Shown: one piece after another, positions 1-5,907 of the stretch
Layout: each line of letters begins with the position of its first letter
Position numbering within the stretch: the first letter of the stretch is position 1
Origin: Treponema sp.
GTDB lineage: Bacteria; Spirochaetota; Spirochaetia; Treponematales; Breznakiellaceae
NCBI GenBank assembly: GCA_031275035.1
Contig: JAISPH010000165.1
Span: forward strand, 1 to 6,119
Length of the DNA stretch: 6,119 nucleotides
Reading direction: 5' to 3'
Position numbers and translations under genes: made by a program
Notes under the pieces: generated by a model
The model's database searches: none
What the model was told of the DNA's origin: nothing
What the model saw: the letters and a program-made list of their open reading frames with translations, nothing else

Positions 1-46
1 TATGATTTTTACAAGCGGGATTGACCTATTACAGGGAACGGATTAA

Positions 47-548
47 ATGGGCATAAATGACGTATCGAATTTCAGGGAAATAAATATCGGAAAAATTTCT
101 CCGGGAATAGTATACCGGAGCAGCCACCCCATTTATGACGGAAACCAGGTTGAAGACGTGGTTTTGTACGCACAGAACGCGAAAATAAACATCGTATTGA
201 ATCCTTCGGACAACCTTCAGTCATTACGATCAAAAGTAAGCCGCTGTCCCTGGTATGATAACATGGTAAGAAAAAATAACGTTATAGCCCTTGAAATAAA
301 TACAAATTTTAATTTCATGGAAACTAAATTTTCTAAAAAAATTAAACGGTGTATATTGTTTATGCTTGAGCATGAACCGCCGTATTTGATACACTGCGAG
401 ACCGGTACGGCCAGGACGGGTTTTTTATCAATAATGCTGGAAGCGTTCATGGAAGCGAAATTTGTCTAAAAAATATTTTATTGAGAAAGTAGAATTAGAG
501 GATGATGAATTAATAAAGCTGAAAAATAAATTGGCGATTGGGAAATGA
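47..548 (+). pseudogene. Degraded tyrosine/dual-specificity phosphatase gene, frameshifted near the C-terminus
   Basis: The open frame 47-469 (140 residues) resembles the bacterial Y_phosphatase3-type tyrosine/lipid phosphatases. It has the N-terminal NFREI and GKISPGIVYRSSHP segments, a central NVIALEINTNF segment, and the P-loop HCETGTARTG, with Cys and Arg correctly spaced as C-x5-R. It ends at a TAA (467-469) about 22 residues after the P-loop, where family members normally continue for roughly 80-100 residues. From 465 the next frame stays open to a TGA at 546-548 and reads KKYFIEKVELEDDELIKLKN, which looks like the last helix of these proteins. The simplest reading is an internal deletion that also shifted the frame. 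The 5' end may be damaged too: a TAA sits immediately before the ATG at 47, and homologs usually have a longer N-terminal region. The P-loop lacks the acidic residue usual before the Arg (TAR instead of KDR). A short expressed catalytic fragment cannot be excluded, but activity is unlikely. Confidence 0.72.
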
Positions 549-552
549 GCCT

Positions 553-572
553 CCGCGGGGCAAGCCCCGCGG
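553..572. repeat. Perfect 9-bp GC-rich hairpin
   Basis: CCGCGGGGC (553-561) pairs perfectly with GCCCCGCGG (564-572) around AA, so the tip in RNA would be a GCAAGC loop. It starts 5 bases after the stop of the phosphatase relic. It could act as a terminator or RNA-stabilising stem for that unit, but it is followed by TATCTTTAG rather than a T-run. The GGTATCTTT flank resembles the GGTATCTTCGTT word seen further on. Confidence 0.7.
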
Positions 573-670
573 TATCTTTAGCGTTGGGTTGTGCCGGATC
601 GGAGGCTCGTTCGAGAGGAAATTTATAATACCATTCCCTGCGAACTGGTGAGCGGGTTCTTTTGTTTAAT

Positions 671-685
671 CAGCCCGTTGGGCTG
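671..685. repeat. 6-bp perfect hairpin
   Basis: CAGCCC (671-676), loop GTT, GGGCTG (680-685). Short but perfect; one of the series of stems in this spacer. No associated function visible. Confidence 0.5.
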
Positions 686-706
686 GCAATTAGAAGAAGG
701 ATTTAT

Positions 707-726
707 GCGCCGCTATACAGCGGCGC
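707..726. repeat. 8-bp perfect GC-rich hairpin
   Basis: GCGCCGCT (707-714), loop ATAC, AGCGGCGC (719-726). A strong stem without a downstream T-run on either strand. It overlaps the first codons of a possible 18-codon frame starting at 705, which is not annotated as a gene. Confidence 0.6.
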
Positions 727-766
727 GGAATTGTACCAAGTTTTTGAAAGCGTTGCTTTAGTTGAA

Positions 767-782
767 CCGCGGCAAGCCACGG
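767..782. repeat. Imperfect hairpin with GGCAAGCC tip
   Basis: CCGCGGC (767-773), AA, GCCACGG (776-782): seven pairs with one central C/A mismatch. It has the same GCAAGC tip as the hairpin at 553-572, supporting a common repeat family. It runs directly into the CGGGGTAT word at 780-787, which pairs with ATACCCCG at 836-843. Confidence 0.5.
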
Positions 783-838
783 GGTATTAAACCAGACTTT
801 CGAATAAAACGCGGCACGGGAGGTTTGTAACGAAGATA

Positions 839-859
839 CCCCGTCCGTTTGCGGCGGGG
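839..859. repeat. GC-rich hairpin with a one-base bulge
   Basis: CCCCG (839-843), bulged T, CCG (845-847), loop TTTG, CGG (852-854), CGGGG (855-859). It begins inside the AACGAAGATACC word at 829-840 and is another member of the palindrome cluster. Confidence 0.55.
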
Positions 860-874
860 TTGTTGATTGGTAAT

Positions 875-956
875 CGGGGTCCATACCCCGGAGCTTGCTC
901 CGGAAAATTTACCACCACCGAAAATGTTGTAAACCGATTTTCGGATCGGGGTATGG
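875..956. repeat. Nested, mutually exclusive inverted repeats
   Basis: Three pairings compete for the same bases. CGGGGT (875-880) pairs with ACCCCG (885-890). CCGGAGC (888-894) pairs with GCTCCGG (897-903) around TT. CCATACCCCG (881-890) pairs perfectly over 10 bp with CGGGGTATGG (947-956). A transcript through here could fold in several alternative ways. Whether that matters, or just reflects several decayed repeat copies inserted together, cannot be told from sequence alone. Confidence 0.6.
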
Positions 957-985
957 CCACGGCCAGTACGATAAATTTCCTATCC

Positions 986-1040
986 AACGAAGATACCGGC
1001 AAGCAAGCTTGCTTCGAGCTTGCTCCTGGGTATCTTCGTT
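986..1040. repeat. 12-bp inverted repeat enclosing a 14-bp palindrome
   Basis: AACGAAGATACC (986-997) and GGTATCTTCGTT (1029-1040) are perfect inverted copies. Between them lie the perfect palindrome AAGCAAGCTTGCTT (1001-1014) and a GAGCTTGCTC palindrome (1016-1025). The right arm also pairs with a further direct copy at 829-840, so the 829-1040 segment is bounded by the same inverted word. It lies about 50 bases beyond the cyclase stop, so it may form the 3' end of the operon transcript. It lacks a T-run on the minus strand. Confidence 0.65.
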
Positions 1041-1090
1041 TCCAGGGAATAATGGGGAGTGGGAAATTAGGAAAAGGGATACAGATGAAT

Positions 1091-2191
1091 TTACGTTGGT
1101 GTTTCCCGGCTGGAATTGAGGCCGTATACGAGGCTGGAACCAGTTCTGCCCCGGATGCGTCCGGCAAAGGCTTTGCGGCAGGGAAAGATGTCTTTAACTT
1201 CATTGTAGGTGGCTTCATCCATTAAGATCTTTTCCGCCGCCCGGCGGGTCAGCTTTTCAAGGCGGCTGGCGATATTGACGGCATCCCCCAGAACCGTGTA
1301 TTCCTGGCGGCGGACCGAACCGATGACTCCGGCAAAGACCGTTCCGGTGGCAAGTCCGATGCCGGCGGCGACGGGATCGGTTAAATATTCGGGGCGCACG
1401 TCGTTGAAGGTCCGCAGGTAATTGTAAATTTCCTGGGCCGCCTCTATGGCGTTTAAGGCGTCCCGGCCGCTTGTAAGGGGCGCGCCGAAGGTGGCCATAA
1501 GGCCGTCTCCGATAAGTTTGTTCACCGAACCCCTGCGTCCGTATACCAGGTCCATGATGTCCTTCAGAATGTCATTAAGCAGTTCCGCAAAAATTTCCGG
1601 TTCCATCTTTTCCGCAATTCCGGTAGAATTCCTTATGTCAAAAAAAAGAACCGTTACCTTTTGTTTTTTGGTTCCTAGGGGATTCTTGCCGGTTTTCCGT
1701 ATATAATCAATAATGTCTTCTCCCAAATACCGGTTCAGCAGCATGGTGTCGGATATTATGTGCCTGCGCTGTTCCCGGATCTGCCGGCGTTCTTCCTTGA
1801 GCTGATTAAAAAAAGAGACAAAGGATTCGATCCATTCCATTCTGGTTCTGATAATGCCGTGATACCCCAGGACAGTATTTCCTTCCTTCCAGGTTATGGC
1901 GTCGATAATGCAGGGCAGGGGAGTACTGTCCTTGCGTTTCAGTACCAGAGGGTATTGATGAACTACGCCCTGCTTTTCAATGGTTTCCTGATAGGGGATG
2001 CGGTCCGCCTGGGAATCGAAGATGGCAATAACCTCCATCCCCAGGAGCGTTCCCCGGGCATGGCCAAGGAGGGCCTCCATGGCCTGGTTCACCTCCAGAA
2101 AGCGGCCTTCCCGGCTGGTAATGAACATGGCTTCCCGGGATTCCCGGAAAAACCGTTCAAATAAAGAATGATTTGGATTGGCGCTGTTCAT
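1091..2191 (-). CDS. Soluble PAS-class III (IIIb) adenylate cyclase
   Basis: Predicted to convert ATP to cAMP. The protein has 366 residues, no signal peptide and no membrane segment. Residues about 8-115 form a PAS sensor domain (FERFFRESREAMFITSREGR at its start, ending in GYHGIIRTR). An Arg/Glu-rich helix (about 125-147) and a LLNRYLGEDIIDYI linker follow, then the cyclase domain (about 176-358). All key class III residues are visible: metal-binding Asp185 (FFDIRNST) and Asp229 (KLIGDG), adenine-selecting Lys225 and Thr299 (EYTVLGD), and transition-state Asn306 and Arg310 (VNIASR). Thr in place of Asp at the second specificity site marks subclass IIIb, whose members are often bicarbonate-responsive. 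As in the class generally, two copies would have to dimerise to form active sites. The ATG overlaps the TGA of the receptor-kinase gene as ATGA, implying translational coupling; it is the last gene of the operon. It has no receiver domain, so its link to the phosphorelay is not evident. Adenylate rather than guanylate specificity is well supported; the PAS ligand is unknown. Confidence 0.92.
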   Translation of the reverse strand: MNSANPNHSLFERFFRESREAMFITSREGRFLEVNQAMEALLGHARGTLLGMEVIAIFDSQADRIPYQETIEKQGVVHQYPLVLKRKDSTPLPCIIDAITWKEGNTVLGYHGIIRTRMEWIESFVSFFNQLKEERRQIREQRRHIISDTMLLNRYLGEDIIDYIRKTGKNPLGTKKQKVTVLFFDIRNSTGIAEKMEPEIFAELLNDILKDIMDLVYGRRGSVNKLIGDGLMATFGAPLTSGRDALNAIEAAQEIYNYLRTFNDVRPEYLTDPVAAGIGLATGTVFAGVIGSVRRQEYTVLGDAVNIASRLEKLTRRAAEKILMDEATYNEVKDIFPCRKAFAGRIRGRTGSSLVYGLNSSRETPT

Positions 2192-4995
2192 CCTGTACTC
2201 TTCTCAAAGAGTTCGTCCGTTCCGCCGGTCAAGGCATGAAGAGGAAAAACCAAGGTGAACTCGCTATGCGAGCCCCGGCGGGATTTAAGGGAAAGCCTGC
2301 CTTTTAATTCCCTGAGCCGGGCCGTTACCAGGGAAAGCCCCGCCCCTTTGCCGGCAACCCGGTCGGGGGTTTCGGCGGTTGAAAAGCCGGGATGAAAAAT
2401 AAGCAGCATCTGTTCCCGCTCGCTCATAGTATCGGCTTTTTCCCTGGTAATTATACCGGTCCCGAGGGCCCGCCGCTTGATTTTTTCACTGTCGATCCCC
2501 ATTCCGTCGTCCCGGTATACGATGCGCAGATTGGATCCCTCGGCGGCAGCCCGGATGCTGATGGAGCCGCTTTCGGCTTTGCCCACCTTCCGGCGCTGTT
2601 CCGGCTTTTCGATGCCGTGGTAAACGGAATTTCGCACCAGTTGGACGAGAATATCTTTAAGAGCCTTATGGGTATCCGGTCTAAGGTTCCGATCCTCAAG
2701 TCCCGTTACCGTAAGTTCCACCTGTTTTCCGTAGCGGCCGGCAAGCCGCCGGGCCATCTGCCTGAGGGCGTCTTCCATCAGGCTGACCTTTGCGCCGGTA
2801 CCCGTATTAAGGGCGCTGGAAAACCGCAGCCATTTGGCAAGCAGGGCGTTGAGCTGTTCCAAGGTTTCAAGCAGGGAAGAACAGGAAAACACCAGGGGCA
2901 GAAAATCTTCCCCACTCAGGGTTTCTGCATTCCGTATCGTCAGGATCTTCTGTTCCAGATCCTCCGCCTGCTCGGCGATAAAATCCAGGGCCAGCAGTTC
3001 CGCATCCCCCTTGAGGGAGTGGGAGTGACGGGAGATGACATCCAGCCGCCGCCGGTAATCACTGATATCCGCCCCGGAACCGCTGCTGCTGGATTCAGGC
3101 CGGCGGAGAAATTCGTTAATCGCCTCGGCATCCTGTTTTGCGCTTTCCAGAAAAGCCAGAAGGGTTCCGGGTTCCAAATGAAGGATCTTTTGGAGCATCT
3201 CCATCTCCCGGCGGTTTTCATCTTTGGTTTTCTCGATTTCCTCCACCAGTTCTACCCGTTCCGTCGTGTCCCGGACCACCACGAGAAGCTGTTCCACCCG
3301 GTCCTCCGGACCGACCCGCCGGAAATCAAATTCCAGATGCCGTTCCGCAAATCCCCCGGCAAGATTGTCGAAGTATGCGGTAACTTCCCTGAGGGGATTC
3401 AGCCGTTCCACATGCCGCCACCGGAGTTCCCGGTTAAAGGCCGCCTCAAAAAATTCCTGCGCCACGGACATGGTTTTCCCGTCCAGAAAAGCGCCGAACA
3501 CTTCCATTACGTCAAGACCCGCCAGGCCGGTCCGTTTGAAAATCGTTTCCAGTGAGGAGGAATAATAGGGGCCTATCTTGAACGAGGAATCAAGCAGAAA
3601 CAGGCCGTCGCTGACATTTTCCAATATGTTAAGGTACTCCCGTTTTTCGACGGTTCCCTCCTGGAGCTTGTCCAGCACCGAGTTGTACATCCCGGCGATC
3701 TGTCCCGTCTCGGTAAAGGGTTCTTCCGGAGCCCGGAGGCTGATGTCTCCGGTCCGCGCCTGGGTATCAAGAACGGTGAAGAGATCGTGGATCTCGGTGG
3801 TAACCCCGTGTTCCGCCTTGTTGAGCCCCTCCGTCTCATGCTCTATAGTAACCCGGATGGGACGGAGCCTGTTCAGGAGCAGCATGAAGGGCAGCGCAAC
3901 GCCCAGGGCCAGCGCGCCGCAGGCAAGGATGCCGATGCCCTGAACGCCAATCTGTTCAAGCCGGGAAAGGCCGGTGCCCAGCAGTTCCGGATCCCCGAAG
4001 ATTCCCGCCGCCAGGGTTCCCCAGATGCCTGCGGCAAGGTGCACCGGAATGGCGTCCACCGCATCATCAATTCTGAGCCGCACCAGAAGGACCGATGCTC
4101 CCAGCATCACCAGGCCCCCAAGGCCGCCGATGATCACCGCCTGGGTTTCGTTGACGGCATGGCAGTTGGCGGTTATGGCTACAAGCCCCGCCAGGGAGCC
4201 ATTAAGTACCAGCCCCACCTCGGGCTTTTTGGCGATGAACCAGCCGGCGGCCAGGGTAAAGACCATGCCCGCCGCGCCCCCCAGCATGGTCCTGAGGATG
4301 ATTCCCGGCACCGCGTCGTTTGCCGCCAGGGTACTGGAACCGTTAAAGCCTATCCACCCAAACCAGAGGAGAAAGACCCCCAGCACGGCCATGGGTATGG
4401 AGGATCCGTTGATGGTCCTGGCTGTTCCGTCGCTGCCAAAACGGCCCGTCCGGGGACCGATGACGATGAGTATGGCCAGGGAAATCCAGCCTCCCATGCT
4501 GTGGACCACCGTGGAGCCCGCAAAATCCACGAAGCCCCGTTTTGCCAGCCACCCCGACGCCGTTCCCTCCAGGGCCCCGCCCCAGGCCCAATGCCCAAAG
4601 ACGGGATAGACCAGGGCCGAGAGGAGAATAGTGGAAATGATGTAAGAGCTGAAGCGCATCCGTTCCGCCACTGCCCCGGATACGATAGTGGCGGAGGTAC
4701 TGCAGAATACCGCCTGAAAGAGCAGAAACACCGCCGGCCATGTCGATGAGGGATTGAAAAGGAAAAAACTGCTTCCCAGAACGCCCCCCAGGCTGGCGCC
4801 GAACATAAGGCCGAAACCGGCGATCCAGAAAACCATGGTGGAGATACCGTAGTCGGTCAGGTTTTTTATCGCCACATTGATGCTGTTCTTTGACCGGGTC
4901 AGTCCCGATTCTACCATGGCAAAACCGGCCTGCATCATAAACACCAGGGCGCTTCCAATAACTATCCAGACATAGTCCAGGGTTGTCCGTTCCAT
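2188..4995 (-). CDS. Ammonium transporter (Amt)-PAS-Hpt-CheA-like histidine kinase fusion receptor
   Basis: Predicted inner-membrane ammonium receptor kinase, 935 residues. Residues 1-380 are a full Amt/Mep/Rh domain with about eleven membrane helices. The twin pore histidines are present (His165 in STVVHSMGG, His319 in AIPVHLAAG), as are Asp157, Trp149, the Phe gate positions 97 and 217, and Ser220. The usual Amt cytoplasmic tail follows (ETEGLNKAEHG, 387-397). A linker (398-447), a PAS-like domain (about 451-578) and a coiled coil (about 578-604) lead to an Hpt-type helix bundle with phospho-acceptor His659 (HSHSLKG). The C-terminus is a CheA-like ATPase: N-box LVRNSVYHGIE (Asn789), G1 DDGMGID (829-835), an F-box-like IFHPGFSTAE, and G2 GKGAGLSLV (882-890). 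No CheW-like domain follows. The ATG at 4995 is chosen for its GGAG six bases upstream and its place 3 nt after the preceding stop. No PII/GlnK gene is adjacent. Amt-kinase fusions are known (Amt5 type of anammox bacteria); the ammonium-sensing role here is inferred. Confidence 0.93.
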   Translation of the reverse strand: MERTTLDYVWIVIGSALVFMMQAGFAMVESGLTRSKNSINVAIKNLTDYGISTMVFWIAGFGLMFGASLGGVLGSSFFLFNPSSTWPAVFLLFQAVFCSTSATIVSGAVAERMRFSSYIISTILLSALVYPVFGHWAWGGALEGTASGWLAKRGFVDFAGSTVVHSMGGWISLAILIVIGPRTGRFGSDGTARTINGSSIPMAVLGVFLLWFGWIGFNGSSTLAANDAVPGIILRTMLGGAAGMVFTLAAGWFIAKKPEVGLVLNGSLAGLVAITANCHAVNETQAVIIGGLGGLVMLGASVLLVRLRIDDAVDAIPVHLAAGIWGTLAAGIFGDPELLGTGLSRLEQIGVQGIGILACGALALGVALPFMLLLNRLRPIRVTIEHETEGLNKAEHGVTTEIHDLFTVLDTQARTGDISLRAPEEPFTETGQIAGMYNSVLDKLQEGTVEKREYLNILENVSDGLFLLDSSFKIGPYYSSSLETIFKRTGLAGLDVMEVFGAFLDGKTMSVAQEFFEAAFNRELRWRHVERLNPLREVTAYFDNLAGGFAERHLEFDFRRVGPEDRVEQLLVVVRDTTERVELVEEIEKTKDENRREMEMLQKILHLEPGTLLAFLESAKQDAEAINEFLRRPESSSSGSGADISDYRRRLDVISRHSHSLKGDAELLALDFIAEQAEDLEQKILTIRNAETLSGEDFLPLVFSCSSLLETLEQLNALLAKWLRFSSALNTGTGAKVSLMEDALRQMARRLAGRYGKQVELTVTGLEDRNLRPDTHKALKDILVQLVRNSVYHGIEKPEQRRKVGKAESGSISIRAAAEGSNLRIVYRDDGMGIDSEKIKRRALGTGIITREKADTMSEREQMLLIFHPGFSTAETPDRVAGKGAGLSLVTARLRELKGRLSLKSRRGSHSEFTLVFPLHALTGGTDELFEKSTG

Positions 4996-4998
4996 AGC

Positions 4999-5445
4999 CT
5001 ACTCCAGTCCTACCGCCAGATGGGAGGTATGATCCTTCCATCTGATCGGGATCACAAAAACCGGCGGTTTAAGCTGCATGCTGATAGTATCGATTTTTCC
5101 CTTTAGTATTATGGGAACCGATATAAGGAAGGAAGAACCGAAGATCTCCCGCATGTTTCCGGCGATGGTATTGGTCATTTCTCCGACAAGGTCATTGAGA
5201 GAAGCGTCATCCAGTTCTTCCTCCCCCAGAATAGATTTGCCGAATGCCGCCAAAAGCTCCCTGTCTGCGGTATAGTACACTCCGCCCCGGCGCGCCCCGG
5301 AGATGCCGATAACGCCGGTAAAATCAAAGACCGGATCGTTTTCACGCTTGATATAGGGCAACCCCATAGCGGCGGAGACGCCCGTTATATTGAAGAAATA
5401 TTCGGTTACGATTTTGATGATAGGTTTTAATTCATGTTCGGTCAT
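4999..5445 (-). CDS. CheX-like CheY-phosphate phosphatase
   Basis: 148 residues, about the usual length of CheX. Proteins of the CheC/CheX/FliY superfamily dephosphorylate CheY-P with an Asp/Glu-x2-Asn motif. Here it is Glu89-Met-Thr-Asn92 in LVGEMTNTIAGNMREIFG, the most conserved helix of the family. Only one such motif is present, as in CheX and unlike CheC, which has two. The N-terminal half (DFTGVIGISGARRGGVYYTA) and the closing strands (VIPIRWK) match the CheX fold pattern. The ATG overlaps the TGA of the CheY-like gene as ATGA, and an AAGGGG/CGGGAT ribosome-binding region lies just upstream. Sitting between the response regulator and the receptor kinase, it most likely resets the signal of this pathway rather than serving flagellar chemotaxis. 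A loss of catalytic function is unlikely since Glu and Asn are both kept. Confidence 0.85.
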   Translation of the reverse strand: MTEHELKPIIKIVTEYFFNITGVSAAMGLPYIKRENDPVFDFTGVIGISGARRGGVYYTADRELLAAFGKSILGEEELDDASLNDLVGEMTNTIAGNMREIFGSSFLISVPIILKGKIDTISMQLKPPVFVIPIRWKDHTSHLAVGLE

Positions 5446-5807
5446 ATCCCGCCCCTTAATACTTCATTAATTTCCTGCTGCAGTTCCGCCGCGGTAAAAG
5501 GCTTGGGCAGAAAGCCCTTGGCTCCCTTCTTGAGGGCCTGCAGGCCCGTAACCGGATCTTTTAAGGCTGAAATGACGAGGATCTTGGTATCCGGTTTTAC
5601 GGCCAGCATCTTTTCCAGACAGGTAAGGCCGTCCATTTTAGGCATGGTAATGTCCAGGGTAACCAGGTCGGGCAGGAACTGGAAAAAGAGCCGCAGGGCG
5701 GCTTCTCCGTCCGCGGCGGTCCCCACCAGGGTAAACTGTTTGGCCTCCAGATACTTCTCGATAGCCCTCCGCATGATGTTGGAATCATCCACAATAAGCA
5801 GCTTCAT
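5442..5807 (-). CDS. Stand-alone CheY-like response regulator
   Basis: A single receiver domain of 121 residues with no output domain. The acidic pocket Asp7-Asp8 (IVDDSN), phospho-acceptor Asp52 (LDITMPKMDG), Ser80 (ISAL) and Lys102 (LPKPF) are all present; Phe99 occupies the usual aromatic switch position. It is expected to take phosphate from the Hpt histidine of the receptor kinase encoded two genes downstream and to be dephosphorylated by the CheX-like protein next to it. The ATG at 5807 is preceded by AAAAGGGG five bases upstream, a strong ribosome-binding site, and this is the first gene of the four-gene operon. Without an effector domain it must act by binding another protein. The flagellar motor, the cyclase, or a mere phosphate sink are all possible. 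Sequence alone does not separate it from the chemotaxis CheY paralogs. Confidence 0.93.
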   Translation of the reverse strand: MKLLIVDDSNIMRRAIEKYLEAKQFTLVGTAADGEAALRLFFQFLPDLVTLDITMPKMDGLTCLEKMLAVKPDTKILVISALKDPVTGLQALKKGAKGFLPKPFTAAELQQEINEVLRGGI

Positions 5808-5812
5808 ACAGA

Positions 5813-5820
5813 CCCCTTTT
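5813..5820 (-). promoter_or_regulatory. Strong ribosome-binding site of the CheY-like gene
   Basis: Reading on the minus strand, AAAAGGGG lies five bases before the ATG at 5807. It fixes the start of the first operon gene, since no other suitably placed start codon is evident. Confidence 0.7.
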
Positions 5821-5857
5821 GACCCGGCCTCAGATCCGGCCCACTAACCGCATACAA

Positions 5858-5907
5858 ATTTATGCATAAATATATAATATTATGCTTTCTTATGTATATT
5901 TATACAT
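5858..5907. promoter_or_regulatory. AT-rich palindromes, possible operator of the operon
   Basis: Three perfect palindromic elements lie within 50 bases: ATTTATGCATAAAT (5858-5871), ATAATATTAT (5874-5883) and ATGTATA-TT-TATACAT (5892-5907). GCATAA (5864-5869) is also mirrored by TTATGC (5880-5885). They overlap or follow the candidate promoter, where a dimeric regulator could bind. In AT-rich DNA such symmetry arises by chance fairly often, so regulator binding is only inferred. No known operator consensus is recognised. Confidence 0.35.

Larger units (their letters stand above)
549..1090. repeat. Gene-free spacer filled with short GC-rich palindromic repeats (REP/BIME-like)
   Basis: No convincing gene is visible in these 540 bases. 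The open frames here carry no recognisable motif. The stretch is built from short words in both orientations. CGGGGTAT or its complement occurs four times: 780-787 (+), 836-843 (-), 883-890 (-) and 947-954 (+). AACGAAGATACC occurs at 829-840 and 986-997, and inverted at 1029-1040. GAGCTTGCTCC occurs at 891-901 and 1016-1026. Many of these pair into hairpins whose tip is GCAAGC or GCTTGC. This resembles clustered intergenic palindromes (REP or BIME type) more than a decayed gene. It separates the plus-strand phosphatase relic from the 3' end of the minus-strand operon, so it may also end transcription from both sides, though no hairpin is followed by a clear T-run. Confidence 0.7.

Noticed and set aside
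642..668. GAAC...GTTC stem followed by TTTTGTTT as an intrinsic terminator
   Set aside because: Only four solid pairs, too weak to support a terminator call.
549..1060. CRISPR array
   Set aside because: Repeats are irregularly spaced, occur in both orientations and differ in length; there is no uniform repeat-spacer pattern and no cas gene.
787..1218. Minus-strand 143-codon frame and overlapping plus-strand frame 860-1225
   Set aside because: Both run through the palindromic spacer and into the cyclase gene in the wrong frame. Neither has a recognisable domain, and their apparent length follows from the GC-rich repeats.
2392..4749. Long plus-strand frames opposite the receptor kinase (2392-3555, 3787-4749)
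   Set aside because: They are antisense shadows of a GC-rich gene whose minus-strand protein shows complete Amt and kinase motifs. Their translations are rich in Pro, Gly, Arg and His without any family signature.
4343..5041. Minus-strand 232-codon frame overlapping the Amt domain
   Set aside because: It is an alternate-frame shadow of the Amt domain and the 3' end of the CheX-like gene, and lacks its own ribosome-binding site and any motif.
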